From Pagrus major (taxonomy: Eukaryota; Chordata; Actinopteri; Spariformes; Sparidae): a stretch of DNA of 64,000 nt. Both the position numbers and the translations under genes were made by a program. Position 1 is the stretch's first letter. Each line of letters begins with the position of its first letter. The DNA lies in the NCBI RefSeq assembly GCF_040436345.1, contig NC_133238.1:5396150-5460149 (forward strand). The letters run 5' to 3'. Below are positions 1-14,690 of this stretch, piece after piece. Below the pieces are notes generated by a model. It did no database searches, was not told the origin of the DNA, and saw only the letters and a list, made by a program, of their open reading frames with translations.

Positions 1-561
1 GGACCGGTGAGAAAATGTTTGCCATGAAAAAGATCCAAATTCAGCAAGTCCAGGCTAGGAAACTTGCTTGAAAATCCTTTTTTCAGTCAAATACAGCTTA
101 CTCTACTGCAGAGTGCCAAAACGTGCTCCAATCGCTCTGAAACGCTCAAAATTGACATAAGCCAGTTTGTACCTTTAATGAATGAAAGTGCAGGAAAAAC
201 CTTGTTTGCCATCAAGAAGACCCAAATTCAACCAGTTCAGGCTAGAAAACCTCAGTGAAAAACCTTTTTTCAGTCCAATACAGCTTAGGCTATTACACAA
301 TGCAAAAAGACGCTTCTCTCGCTCTGAAACGCTCAAAATTGACATAAGCCAGTTTGCACCTTTAATGAATGAAAGTGCAGGAAAAACCTTGTTTGCCATC
401 AAGAAGACCCAAATTCAACCAGTTCAGGCTAGGAAACCTCAGTGAAAAACCTTTTTATAGTGAAATACAACTTTAGTTACTGCACAGTGCAAAAAGAGGC
501 TTCTATCGCTCTGAAACGCTCAAAATTGACATGAGTGAGTGTTCACCATAAATGAATTAAA
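1..561 (+). repeat. Representative A-B-C trimer of the satellite
   Basis: Monomer A is 1-187, B is 188-374 and C is 375-561. The next unit starts with the same GGACCGGTGAG at 562, so the basic higher-order unit is 3 x 187 = 561 bp. Other units insert extra B-type monomers (for example 562-1309, 748 bp) or drop B to leave A-C dimers of 374 bp (for example the unit starting near 12532). An A monomer always follows a C ending, so A and C act as fixed borders and B varies in number. Confidence 0.9.
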
Positions 562-3500
562 GGACCGGTGAGAAAATGTTTGCCATGAAAAAGATCCAAA
601 TTCAGCAAGTCCAGGCTAGGAAACTTGCTTGAAAATCCTTTTTTCAGTCAAATACAGCTTACTCTACTGCAGAGTGCCAAAACGTGCTCCAATCGCTCTG
701 AAACGCTCAAAATTGACATAAGCCAGTTTGCACCTTTAATGAATGAAAGTGCAGGAAAAACCTTGTTTGCCATCAAGAAGACCCAAATTCAACCAGTTCA
801 GGCTAGAAAACCTCAGTGAAAAACCTTTTTTCAGTCCAATACAGCTTAGGCTATTACACAATGCAAAAAGACGCTTCTCTCGCTCTGAAACGCTCAAAAT
901 TGACATAAGCCAGTTTGCACCTTTAATGAATGAAAGTGCAGGAAAAACCTTGTTTGCCATCAAGAAGACCCAAATTCAACCAGTTCAGGCTAGGAAACCT
1001 CAGTTAAAAACCTTTTTATAGTGAAATACAACTTTAGTTACTGCACAGTGCAAAAAGACGCTTCTCTCGCTCTGAAACGCTCAAAATTGACATAAGCCAG
1101 TTTGCACCTTTAATGAATGAAAGTGCAGGAAAAACCTTGTTTGCCATCAAGAAGACCCAAATTCAACCAGTTCAGGCTAGGAAACCTCAGTGAAAACCCT
1201 TTTTATAGTGAAATACAACTTTAGTTACTGCACAGTGCAAAAAGAGGCTTCTATCGCTCTGAAACGCTCAAAATTGACATGAGTGAGTGTTCACCATAAA
1301 TGAATTAAAGGACCGGTGAGAAAATGTTTGCCATGAAAAAGATCCAAATTCAGCAAGTCCAGGCTAGGAAACTTGCTTGAAAATCCTTTTTTCAGTCAGA
1401 TACAGCTTACTCTACTGCAGAGTGCCAAAACGTGCTCCAATCGCTCTGAAACGCTCAAAATTGACATAAGCCAGTTTGCACCTTTAATGAATGAAAGTGC
1501 AGGAAAAACCTTGTTTGCCATCAAGAAGACCCAAATTCAACCAGTTCAGGCTAGAAAACCTCAGTGAAAAACCCTTTTTCAGTCCAATACAGCTTAGGCT
1601 ATTACACAATGCAAAAAGACGCTTCTCTCGCTCTGAAACGCTCAAAATTGACATAAGCCAGTTTGCACCTTTAATGAATGAAAGTGCAGGAAAAACCTTG
1701 TTTGCCATCAAGAACACCCAAATTCAACCAGTTCAGGCTAGGAAACCTCAGTGAAAAACCTTTTTATAGTGAAATACAACTTTAGTTACTGCACAGTGCA
1801 AAAAGAGGCTTCTATCGCTCTGAAACGCTCAAAATTGACATGAGTGAGTGTTCACCATAAATGAATTAAAGGACCGGTGAGAAAATGTTTGCCATGAAAA
1901 AGATCCAAATTCAGCAAGTCCAGGCTAGGAAACTTGCTTGAAAATCCTTTTTTCAGTCAAATACAGCTTACTCTACTGCAGAGTGCCAAAACGTGCTCCA
2001 ATCGCTCTGAAACGCTCAAAATTGACATAAGCCAGTTTGCACCTTTAATGAATGAAAGTGCAGGAAAAACCTTGTTTGCCATCAAGAAGACCCAAATTCA
2101 ACCAGTTCAGGCTAGAAACCCTCAGTGAAAAACCCTTTTTCAGTCCAATACAGCTTAGGCTATTACACAATGCAAAAAGACGCTTCTCTCGCTCTGAAAC
2201 GCTCAAAATTGACATAAGCCAGTTTGCACCTTTAATGAATGAAAGTGCAGGAAAAACCTTGTTTGCCATCAAGAAGACCCAAATTCAACCAGTTCAGGCT
2301 AGGAAACCTCAGTGAAAAACCTTTTTATAGTGAAATACAACTTTAGTTACTGCACAGTGCAAAAAGAGGCTTCTATCGCTCTGAAACGCTCAAAATTGAC
2401 ATGAGTGAGTGTTCACCATAAATGAATTAAAGGACCGGTGAGAAAATGTTTGCCATGAAAAAGATCCAAATTCAGCAAGTCCAGGCTAGGAAACTTGCTT
2501 GAAAATCCTTTTTTCCGTGAAATACAGCTTACTCTACTGCAGAGTCCCAAAACTTGCTCCAATCGCTCTGAAACGCTCAAAATTGACATAAGCCAGTTTG
2601 CGCCTTTAATGAATGAAAGTGCAGGAAAAACCTTGTTTACCATCAAGAAGACCCAAATTCAACCAGTTCAGGCTAGGAAACCTCAGTGAAAAACCTTTTT
2701 TCAGTCCAATACAGCTTATGCTATTACACAATGCAAAAAGACGCTTCTATCGCTCTGAAACGCTCAAAATTGACATAAGCCAGTTTGCACCTTTAATGAA
2801 TGAAAGTGCAGGAAAAACCTTGTTTACCATCAAGAAGACCCAAATTCAACCAGTTCAGGCTAGGAAACCTCAGTGAAAAACCTTTTTTCAGTCCAATACA
2901 GCTTAGGCTATTACACAATGCAAAAAGACGCTTCTCTCGCTCTGAAACGCTGAAAATTGACATAAGCCAGTTTGCACCTTTAATGAATGAAAGTGCAGGA
3001 AAAACCTTGTTTGCCATCAAGAAGACCCAAATTCAACCAGTTCAGGCTAGGAAACCTCAGTGAAAAACCTTTTTATAGTGAAATACAACTTTAGTTACTG
3101 CACAGTGCAAAAAGAGGCTTCTATCGCTCTGAAACGCTCAAAATTGACATGAGTGAGTGTTCACCATAAATGAATTAAAGGACCGGTGAGAAAATGTTTG
3201 CCATGAAAAAGATCCAAATTCAGCAAGTCCAGGCTAGGAAACTTGCTTGAAAATCCTTTTTTCCGTGAAATACAGCTTACTCTACTGCAGAGTCCCAAAA
3301 CTTGCTCCAATCGCTCTGAAACGCTCAAAATTGACATAAGCCAGTTTGCACCTTTAATGAATGAAAGTGCAGGAAAAACCTTGTTTACCATCAAGAAGAC
3401 CCAAATTCAACCAGTTCAGGCTAGGAAACCTCAGTGAAAAACCTTTTTTCAGTCCAATACAGCTTATGCTATTACACAATGCAAAAAGACGCTTCTATCG

Positions 3501-5961
3501 CTCTGAAACGCTCAAAATTGACATAAGCCAGTTTGCACCTTTAATGAATGAAAGTGCAGGAAAAACCTTGTTTACCATCAAGAAGACCCAAATTCAACCA
3601 GTTCAGGCTAGGAAACCTCAGTGAAAAACCTTTTTTCAGTCCAATACAGCTTATGCTATTACGCAATGCAAAAAGACGCTTCTCTCGCTCTGAAACGCTC
3701 AAAATTGACATGAGCCAGTTTGCACCTTTAATGAATGAAAGTGCAGGAAAAACCTTGTTTGCCATCAAGAAGATCCAAATTCAACCAGTTCAGACTAGGA
3801 AACCTCAGTGAAATACCTTTTTATAGTGAAATACAACTTTAGTTACTGCACAGTGCAAAAAGAGGCTTCTACCGCTCTGAAACGCTCAAAATTGACAAGA
3901 GTGAGTGTTCACCATAAATGAATTAAAAGACAGGTGAGACCATGTTTGCCATGAAATAGATCCAAATTCAGCAAGTCCAGGCTAGGAAACTTGCTTGAAA
4001 ATCCTTTTTTCCGTGAAATACAGCTTACTCTACTGCAGAGTCCCAAAACTTGCTCCTATCGCTCTGAAACGCTCAAAATTGACATGAGTGAGTGTTCACC
4101 ATAAATGAATTAAAAGACAGGTGAGACCATGTTTGCCATGAAATAGATCCAAATTCAGCAAGTCCAGGCTAGGAAACTTGTTTGAAAATCATTTTTTCAG
4201 TAAAATTCAGCTTTCTCTACTGCAGAGTGCAAAAAGACGCTTCTATCGCTCTGAAACGCTCAAAATTGACATAAGCCAGTTTGCACCTTTAATGAATGAA
4301 AGTGCAGGAAAAACCTTGTTTGCCATCAAGAAGACCCAAATTCAACCAGTTCAGGCTAGGAAACCTCAGTGAAAAACCTTTTTATAGTGAAATACAACTT
4401 TAGTTACTGCACAGTGCAAAAAGAGGCTTCTATCGCTCTGAAACGCTCAAAATTGACATGAGTGAGTGTTCACCATAAATGAATTAAAGGACCGGTGAGA
4501 AAATGTTTGCCATGAAAAAGATCCAAATTCAGCAAGTCCAGGCTAGGAAACTTGCTTGAAAATCCTTTTTTCAGTCAGATACAGCTTACTCTACTGCAGA
4601 GTGCCAAAACGTGCTCCAATCGCTCTGAAACGCTCAAAATTGACATAAGCCAGTTTGCACCTGTAATGAATGAAAGTGCAGGAAAAACCTTGGTTGCCAT
4701 CAAGAAGACCCAAATTCAACCAGTTCAGGCTAGGAAACCTCAGTGAAAAACCTTTTTTCAGTCCAATACAGCTTAGGCTATTACACAATGCAAAAAGACG
4801 CTTCTCTCGCTCTGAAACGCTCAAAATTGACATAAGCCAGTTTGCACCTTTAATGAATGAAAGTGCAGGAAAAACCTTGTTTGCCATCAAGAAGACCCAA
4901 ATTCAACCAGTTCAGGCTAGGAAACCTCAGTGAAAAACATTTTTATAGTGAAATACAACTTTAGTTACTGCACAGTGCAAAAAGAGGCTTCTATCGCTCT
5001 GAAACGCTCAAAATTGACATGAGTGAGTGTTCACCATAAATGAATTAAAGGACCGGTGAGACCATGTTTGCCATCAAAAAGATTCAAATTCAGCAAGTCC
5101 AGGCTAGGAAACTTGCTTGAAAATCCTTTTTTCAGTCAAATACAGCTTACTCTACTGCAGAGTGCCAAAACGTGCTCCAATCGCTCTGAAACGCTCAAAA
5201 TTGACATAAGCCAGTTTGCACCTTTAATGAATGAAAGTGCAGGAAAAACCTTGTTTGCCATCAAGAAGACCCAAATTCAACCAGTTCAGGCTAGGAAACC
5301 TCAGTGAAAAACCCTTTTTCAGTCCAATACAGCTTAGGCTATTACACAATGCAAAAAGACGCTTCTCTCGCTCTGAAACGCTCAAAATTGACATAAGCCA
5401 GTTTGCACCTTTAATGAATGAAAGTGCAGGAAAAACCTTGTTTGCCATCAAGAAGACCCAAATTCAACCAGTTCAGGCTAGAAAACCTCAGTGAAAAACC
5501 TTTTTTCAGTCCAATACAGCTTATGCTATTACACAATGCAAAAAGATGCTTCTCTCGCTCTGAAACGCTCAAAATTGACATAAGCCAGTTTGCACCTTTA
5601 ATGAATGAAAGTGCAGGAAAAACCTTGTTTGCCATCAAGAAGACCCAAATTCAACCAGTTCAGGCTAGAAAACCTCAGTGAAAAACCTTTTTTCTGTCCA
5701 ATACAGCTTATGCTATTACACAATGCAAAAAGATGCTTCTCTCGCTCTGAAACGCTCAAAATTGACATAAGCCAGTTTGCACCTTTAATGAATGAAAGTG
5801 CAGGAAAAACCTTGTTTGCCATCAAGAAGACCCAAATTCAACCAGTTCAGGCTAGGAAACCTCAGTGAAAAACCTTTTTATAGTGAAATACAACTTTAGT
5901 TACTGCACAGTGCAAAAAGAGGCTTCTATCGCTCTGAAACGCTCAAAATTGACATGAGTGA
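1..5961 (+). repeat. Large satellite duplication, copy 1 (offset 6545 bp)
   Basis: This stretch matches 6546-12506 in monomer order and in private variants. Examples are the A monomer reading TTTGTACC near 171 and 6716, the CTCAGTTAAAAA variant near 1003 and 7548, and the AAGAACACCC variant near 1711 and 8256. The offset is exactly 35 monomers, so the pair most likely arose by unequal exchange in register. The match ends near 5962, where copy 1 has GAGTGTCCACC and copy 2 has GAGTGTTCACC. Confidence 0.88.
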
Positions 5962-6545
5962 GTGTCCACCATAAATGAATTAAAGGACCGGTGAGACCAT
6001 GTTTGCCATCAAAAAGATCCAAATTCAGCAAGTCCAGGCTAGGAAACTTGCTTGAAAATCCTTTTTTCAGTCAAATACAGCTTACTCTACTGCAGAGTGC
6101 CAAAACGTGCTCCAATCGCTCTGAAACGCTCAAAATTGACATAAGCCAGTTTGCACCTGTAATGAATGAAAGTGCAGGAAAAACCTTGTTTGCCATCAAG
6201 AAGACCCAAATTCAACCAGTTCGGGCTAGGAAACCTCAGTGAAAAACCCTTTTTCAGTCCAATACAGCTTATGCTATTACACAATGCAAAAAGACGCTTC
6301 TCTCGCTCTGAAACGCTGAAAATTGACATAAGCCAGTTTGCACCTTTAATGAATGAAAGTGCAGGAAAAACCTTGTTTGCCATCAAGAAGACCCAAATTC
6401 AACCAGTTCAGGCTAGGAAACCTCAGTGAAAAACCTTTTTATAGTGAAATACAACTTTAGTTACTGCACAGTGCAAAAAGAGGCTTCTATCGCTCTGAAA
6501 CGCTCAAAATTGACATGAGTGAGTGTTCACCATAAATGAATTAAA

Positions 6546-9500
6546 GGACCGGTGAGAAAATGTTTGCCATGAAAAAGATCCAAATTCAGCAAGTCCAGGC
6601 TAGGAAACTTGCTTGAAAATCCTTTTTTCAGTCAAATACAGCTTACTCTACTGCAGAGTGCCAAAACGTGCTCCAATCGCTCTGAAACGCTCAAAATTGA
6701 CATAAGCCAGTTTGTACCTTTAATGAATGAAAGTGCAGGAAAAACCTTGTTTGCCATCAAGAAGACCCAAATTCAACCAGTTCAGGCTAGAAAACCTCAG
6801 TGAAAAACCTTTTTTCAGTCCAATACAGCTTAGGCTATTACACAATGCAAAAAGACGCTTCTCTCGCTCTGAAACGCTCAAAATTGACATAAGCCAGTTT
6901 GCACCTTTAATGAATGAAAGTGCAGGAAAAACCTTGTTTGCCATCAAGAAGACCCAAATTCAACCAGTTCAGGCTAGGAAACCTCAGTGAAAAACCTTTT
7001 TATAGTGAAATACAACTTTAGTTACTGCACAGTGCAAAAAGAGGCTTCTATCGCTCTGAAACGCTCAAAATTGACATGAGTGAGTGTTCACCATAAATGA
7101 ATTAAAGGACCGGTGAGAAAATGTTTGCCATGAAAAAGATCCAAATTCAGCAAGTCCAGGCTAGGAAACTTGCTTGAAAATCCTTTTTTCAGTCAAATAC
7201 AGCTTACTCTACTGCAGAGTGCCAAAACGTGCTCCAATCGCTCTGAAACGCTCAAAATTGACATAAGCCAGTTTGCACCTTTAATGAATGAAAGTGCAGG
7301 AAAAACCTTGTTTGCCATCAAGAAGACCCAAATTCAACCAGTTCAGGCTAGAAAACCTCAGTGAAAAACCTTTTTTCAGTCCAATACAGCTTAGGCTATT
7401 ACACAATGCAAAAAGACGCTTCTCTCGCTCTGAAACGCTCAAAATTGACATAAGCCAGTTTGCACCTTTAATGAATGAAAGTGCAGGAAAAACCTTGTTT
7501 GCCATCAAGAAGACCCAAATTCAACCAGTTCAGGCTAGGAAACCTCAGTTAAAAACCTTTTTATAGTGAAATACAACTTTAGTTACTGCACAGTGCAAAA
7601 AGACGCTTCTCTCGCTCTGAAACGCTCAAAATTGACATAAGCCAGTTTGCACCTTTAATGAATGAAAGTGCAGGAAAAACCTTGTTTGCCATCAAGAAGA
7701 CCCAAATTCAACCAGTTCAGGCTAGGAAACCTCAGTGAAAACCCTTTTTATAGTGAAATACAACTTTAGTTACTGCACAGTGCAAAAAGAGGCTTCTATC
7801 GCTCTGAAACGCTCAAAATTGACATGAGTGAGTGTTCACCATAAATGAATTAAAGGACCGGTGAGAAAATGTTTGCCATGAAAAAGATCCAAATTCAGCA
7901 AGTCCAGGCTAGGAAACTTGCTTGAAAATCCTTTTTTCAGTCAGATACAGCTTACTCTACTGCAGAGTGCCAAAACGTGCTCCAATCGCTCTGAAACGCT
8001 CAAAATTGACATAAGCCAGTTTGCACCTTTAATGAATGAAAGTGCAGGAAAAACCTTGTTTGCCATCAAGAAGACCCAAATTCAACCAGTTCAGGCTAGA
8101 AAACCTCAGTGAAAAACCCTTTTTCAGTCCAATACAGCTTAGGCTATTACACAATGCAAAAAGACGCTTCTCTCGCTCTGAAACGCTCAAAATTGACATA
8201 AGCCAGTTTGCACCTTTAATGAATGAAAGTGCAGGAAAAACCTTGTTTGCCATCAAGAACACCCAAATTCAACCAGTTCAGGCTAGGAAACCTCAGTGAA
8301 AAACCTTTTTATAGTGAAATACAACTTTAGTTACTGCACAGTGCAAAAAGAGGCTTCTATCGCTCTGAAACGCTCAAAATTGACATGAGTGAGTGTTCAC
8401 CATAAATGAATTAAAGGACCGGTGAGAAAATGTTTGCCATGAAAAAGATCCAAATTCAGCAAGTCCAGGCTAGGAAACTTGCTTGAAAATCCTTTTTTCA
8501 GTCAAATACAGCTTACTCTACTGCAGAGTGCCAAAACGTGCTCCAATCGCTCTGAAACGCTCAAAATTGACATAAGCCAGTTTGCACCTTTAATGAATGA
8601 AAGTGCAGGAAAAACCTTGTTTGCCATCAAGAAGACCCAAATTCAACCAGTTCAGGCTAGAAACCCTCAGTGAAAAACCCTTTTTCAGTCCAATACAGCT
8701 TAGGCTATTACACAATGCAAAAAGACGCTTCTCTCGCTCTGAAACGCTCAAAATTGACATAAGCCAGTTTGCACCTTTAATGAATGAAAGTGCAGGAAAA
8801 ACCTTGTTTGCCATCAAGAAGACCCAAATTCAACCAGTTCAGGCTAGGAAACCTCAGTGAAAAACCTTTTTATAGTGAAATACAACTTTAGTTACTGCAC
8901 AGTGCAAAAAGAGGCTTCTATCGCTCTGAAACGCTCAAAATTGACATGAGTGAGTGTTCACCATAAATGAATTAAAGGACCGGTGAGAAAATGTTTGCCA
9001 TGAAAAAGATCCAAATTCAGCAAGTCCAGGCTAGGAAACTTGCTTGAAAATCCTTTTTTCCGTGAAATACAGCTTACTCTACTGCAGAGTCCCAAAACTT
9101 GCTCCAATCGCTCTGAAACGCTCAAAATTGACATAAGCCAGTTTGCGCCTTTAATGAATGAAAGTGCAGGAAAAACCTTGTTTACCATCAAGAAGACCCA
9201 AATTCAACCAGTTCAGGCTAGGAAACCTCAGTGAAAAACCTTTTTTCAGTCCAATACAGCTTATGCTATTACACAATGCAAAAAGACGCTTCTATCGCTC
9301 TGAAACGCTCAAAATTGACATAAGCCAGTTTGCACCTTTAATGAATGAAAGTGCAGGAAAAACCTTGTTTACCATCAAGAAGACCCAAATTCAACCAGTT
9401 CAGGCTAGGAAACCTCAGTGAAAAACCTTTTTTCAGTCCAATACAGCTTAGGCTATTACACAATGCAAAAAGACGCTTCTCTCGCTCTGAAACGCTGAAA

Positions 9501-12500
9501 ATTGACATAAGCCAGTTTGCACCTTTAATGAATGAAAGTGCAGGAAAAACCTTGTTTGCCATCAAGAAGACCCAAATTCAACCAGTTCAGGCTAGGAAAC
9601 CTCAGTGAAAAACCTTTTTATAGTGAAATACAACTTTAGTTACTGCACAGTGCAAAAAGAGGCTTCTATCGCTCTGAAACGCTCAAAATTGACATGAGTG
9701 AGTGTTCACCATAAATGAATTAAAGGACCGGTGAGAAAATGTTTGCCATGAAAAAGATCCAAATTCAGCAAGTCCAGGCTAGGAAACTTGCTTGAAAATC
9801 CTTTTTTCCGTGAAATACAGCTTACTCTACTGCAGAGTCCCAAAACTTGCTCCAATCGCTCTGAAACGCTCAAAATTGACATAAGCCAGTTTGCACCTTT
9901 AATGAATGAAAGTGCAGGAAAAACCTTGTTTACCATCAAGAAGACCCAAATTCAACCAGTTCAGGCTAGGAAACCTCAGTGAAAAACCTTTTTTCAGTCC
10001 AATACAGCTTATGCTATTACACAATGCAAAAAGACGCTTCTATCGCTCTGAAACGCTCAAAATTGACATAAGCCAGTTTGCACCTTTAATGAATGAAAGT
10101 GCAGGAAAAACCTTGTTTACCATCAAGAAGACCCAAATTCAACCAGTTCAGGCTAGGAAACCTCAGTGAAAAACCTTTTTTCAGTCCAATACAGCTTATG
10201 CTATTACGCAATGCAAAAAGACGCTTCTCTCGCTCTGAAACGCTCAAAATTGACATGAGCCAGTTTGCACCTTTAATGAATGAAAGTGCAGGAAAAACCT
10301 TGTTTGCCATCAAGAAGATCCAAATTCAACCAGTTCAGACTAGGAAACCTCAGTGAAATACCTTTTTATAGTGAAATACAACTTTAGTTACTGCACAGTG
10401 CAAAAAGAGGCTTCTACCGCTCTGAAACGCTCAAAATTGACAAGAGTGAGTGTTCACCATAAATGAATTAAAAGACAGGTGAGACCATGTTTGCCATGAA
10501 ATAGATCCAAATTCAGCAAGTCCAGGCTAGGAAACTTGCTTGAAAATCCTTTTTTCCGTGAAATACAGCTTACTCTACTGCAGAGTCCCAAAACTTGCTC
10601 CTATCGCTCTGAAACGCTCAAAATTGACATGAGTGAGTGTTCACCATAAATGAATTAAAAGACAGGTGAGACCATGTTTGCCATGAAATAGATCCAAATT
10701 CAGCAAGTCCAGGCTAGGAAACTTGTTTGAAAATCATTTTTTCAGTAAAATTCAGCTTTCTCTACTGCAGAGTGCAAAAAGACGCTTCTATCGCTCTGAA
10801 ACGCTCAAAATTGACATAAGCCAGTTTGCACCTTTAATGAATGAAAGTGCAGGAAAAACCTTGTTTGCCATCAAGAAGACCCAAATTCAACCAGTTCAGG
10901 CTAGGAAACCTCAGTGAAAAACCTTTTTATAGTGAAATACAACTTTAGTTACTGCACAGTGCAAAAAGAGGCTTCTATCGCTCTGAAACGCTCAAAATTG
11001 ACATGAGTGAGTGTTCACCATAAATGAATTAAAGGACCGGTGAGAAAATGTTTGCCATGAAAAAGATCCAAATTCAGCAAGTCCAGGCTAGGAAACTTGC
11101 TTGAAAATCCTTTTTTCAGTCAGATACAGCTTACTCTACTGCAGAGTGCCAAAACGTGCTCCAATCGCTCTGAAACGCTCAAAATTGACATAAGCCAGTT
11201 TGCACCTGTAATGAATGAAAGTGCAGGAAAAACCTTGGTTGCCATCAAGAAGACCCAAATTCAACCAGTTCAGGCTAGGAAACCTCAGTGAAAAACCTTT
11301 TTTCAGTCCAATACAGCTTAGGCTATTACACAATGCAAAAAGACGCTTCTCTCGCTCTGAAACGCTCAAAATTGACATAAGCCAGTTTGCACCTTTAATG
11401 AATGAAAGTGCAGGAAAAACCTTGTTTGCCATCAAGAAGACCCAAATTCAACCAGTTCAGGCTAGGAAACCTCAGTGAAAAACATTTTTATAGTGAAATA
11501 CAACTTTAGTTACTGCACAGTGCAAAAAGAGGCTTCTATCGCTCTGAAACGCTCAAAATTGACATGAGTGAGTGTTCACCATAAATGAATTAAAGGACCG
11601 GTGAGACCATGTTTGCCATCAAAAAGATTCAAATTCAGCAAGTCCAGGCTAGGAAACTTGCTTGAAAATCCTTTTTTCAGTCAAATACAGCTTACTCTAC
11701 TGCAGAGTGCCAAAACGTGCTCCAATCGCTCTGAAACGCTCAAAATTGACATAAGCCAGTTTGCACCTTTAATGAATGAAAGTGCAGGAAAAACCTTGTT
11801 TGCCATCAAGAAGACCCAAATTCAACCAGTTCAGGCTAGGAAACCTCAGTGAAAAACCCTTTTTCAGTCCAATACAGCTTAGGCTATTACACAATGCAAA
11901 AAGACGCTTCTCTCGCTCTGAAACGCTCAAAATTGACATAAGCCAGTTTGCACCTTTAATGAATGAAAGTGCAGGAAAAACCTTGTTTGCCATCAAGAAG
12001 ACCCAAATTCAACCAGTTCAGGCTAGAAAACCTCAGTGAAAAACCTTTTTTCAGTCCAATACAGCTTATGCTATTACACAATGCAAAAAGATGCTTCTCT
12101 CGCTCTGAAACGCTCAAAATTGACATAAGCCAGTTTGCACCTTTAATGAATGAAAGTGCAGGAAAAACCTTGTTTGCCATCAAGAAGACCCAAATTCAAC
12201 CAGTTCAGGCTAGAAAACCTCAGTGAAAAACCTTTTTTCTGTCCAATACAGCTTATGCTATTACACAATGCAAAAAGATGCTTCTCTCGCTCTGAAACGC
12301 TCAAAATTGACATAAGCCAGTTTGCACCTTTAATGAATGAAAGTGCAGGAAAAACCTTGTTTGCCATCAAGAAGACCCAAATTCAACCAGTTCAGGCTAG
12401 GAAACCTCAGTGAAAAACCTTTTTATAGTGAAATACAACTTTAGTTACTGCACAGTGCAAAAAGAGGCTTCTATCGCTCTGAAACGCTCAAAATTGACAT

Positions 12501-12506
12501 GAGTGA
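6546..12506 (+). repeat. Large satellite duplication, copy 2
   Basis: Second copy of 1-5961, with the same monomer order and the same private variants at a 6545-bp offset. After about 12507 the monomer order differs from the sequence following copy 1. Confidence 0.88.
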
Positions 12507-14393
12507 GTGTTCACCATAAATGAATTAAAGGACCGGTGAGACCATGTTTGCCATGAAAAAGATCCAAATTCAGCAAGTCCAGGCTAGGAAACTTGGTTGA
12601 AAATCCTTTTTTCAGTCAAATACAGCTTACTCTACTGCAGAGTGCCAAAACGTGCTCCAATCGCTCTGAAACGCTCAAAATTGACATAAGCCAGTTTGCA
12701 CCTTTAATGAATGAAAGTGCAGGAAAAACCTTGTTTGCCATCAAGAAGACCCAAATTCAACCAGTTCAGGCTAGGAAACCTCAGTGAAAAACCTTTTTAT
12801 AGTGAAATACAACTTTAGTTACTGCACAGTGCAAAAAGAGGCTTCTATCGCTCTGAAACGCTCAAAATTGACATGAGTGAGTGTTCACCATAAATGAATT
12901 AAAGGACCGGTGAGAAAATGTTTGCCATGAAAAAGATCCAAATTCAGCAAGTCCAGGCTAGGAAACTTGCTTGAAAATCCTTTTTTCAGTCAAATACAGC
13001 TTACTCTACTGCAGAGTGCCAAAACGTGCTCCAATCGCTCTGAAACGCTCAAAATTGACATAAGCCAGTTTGCACCTTTAATGAATGAAAGTGCAGGAAA
13101 AACCTTGTTTGCCATCAAGAAGACCCAAATTCAACCAGTTCAGGCTAGAAAACCTCAGTGAAAAACCTTTTTTCTGTCCAATACAGCTTAGGCTATTACA
13201 CAATGCAAAAAGACGCTTCTCTCGCTCTGAAACGCTCAAAATTGACATAAGCCAGTTTGCACCTTTAATGAATGAAAGTGCAGGAAAAACCTTGTTTGCC
13301 ATCAAGAAGACCCATATTCAACCAGTTCAGGCTAGGAAACCTCAGTGAAAAACCTTTTTATAGTGAAATACAACTTTAGTTACTGCACAGTGCAAAAAGA
13401 GGCTTCTATCGCTCTGAAACGCTCAAAATTGACATGAGTGAGTGTTCACCATAAATGAATTAAAGGACCGGTGAGAAAATGTTTGCCATGAAAAAGATCC
13501 AAATTCAGCAAGTCCAGGCTAGGAAACTTGCTTGAAAATCCTTTTTTCAGTCAAATACAGCTTACTCTACTGCAGAGTGCCAAAACGTGCTCCAATCGCT
13601 CTGAAACGCTCAAAATTGACATAAGCCAGTTTGCACCTTTAATGAATGAAAGTGCAGGAAAAACCTTGTTTGCCATCAAGAAGACCCAAATTCAACCAGT
13701 TCAGGCTAGAAAACCTCAGTGAAAAACCTTTTTTCTGTCCAATACAGCTTAGGCTATTACACAATGCAAAAAGACGCTTCTCTCGCTCTGAAACGCTCAA
13801 AATTGACATAAGCCAGTTTGCACCTTTAATGAATGAAAGTGCAGGAAAAACCTTGTTTGCCATCAAGAAGACCCAAATTCAACCAGTTCAGGCTAGGAAA
13901 CCTCAGTGAAAAACCTTTTTATAGTGAAATACAACTTTAGTTACTGCACAGTGCAAAAAGAGGCTTCTATCGCTCTGAAACGCTCAAAATTGACATGAGT
14001 GAGTGTTCACCATAAATGAATTAAAGGACCGGTGAGAAAATGTTTGCCATGAAAAAGATCCAAATTCAGCAAGTCCAGGCTAGGAAACTTGCTTGAAAAT
14101 CCTTTTTTCAGTCAAATACAGCTTACTCTACTGCAGAGTGCCAAAACGTGCTCCAATCGCTCTGAAACGCTCAAAATTGACATAAGCCAGTTTGCACCTT
14201 TAATGAATGAAAGTGCAGGAAAAACCTTGTTTGCCATCAAGAAGACCCAAATTCAACCAGTTCAGGCTAGAAAACCTCAGTGAAAAACCCTTTTTCAGTC
14301 CAATACAGCTTAGGCTATTACACAATGCAAAAAGACGCTTCTCTCGCTCTGAAACGCTCAAAATTGACATAAGCCAGTTTGCACCTTTAATGA

Positions 14394-14690
14394 ATGAAAG
14401 TGCAGGAAAAACCTTGTTTGCCATCAAGAAGACCCAAATTCAACCAGTTCAGACTAGGAAACCTCAGTGAAAAACCCTTTTTCAGTCCAATACAGCTTAG
14501 GCTATTACACAATGCAAAAAGACGCTTCTCTCGCTCTGAAACGCTCAAAATTGACATAAGCCAGTTTGCACCTTTAATGAATGAAATCCAATACAGCTTA
14601 GGCTATTACACAATGCAAAAAGACGCTTCTCTCGCTCTGAAACGCTCAAAATTGACATAAGCCAGTTTGCACCTTTAATGAATGAAAGTG
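14394..14690 (+). repeat. Truncated satellite monomer
   Basis: At 14586/14587 the 187-bp phase breaks. The monomer start ATGAATGAAA is joined directly to TCCAATACAGC, losing about 86 bp of a B-type monomer and leaving a monomer of about 101 bp. This is the largest phase break seen in the array. Smaller ones are a 7-bp loss near 14973, a short change near 16459 and an 8-bp loss near 30486. Confidence 0.85.
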
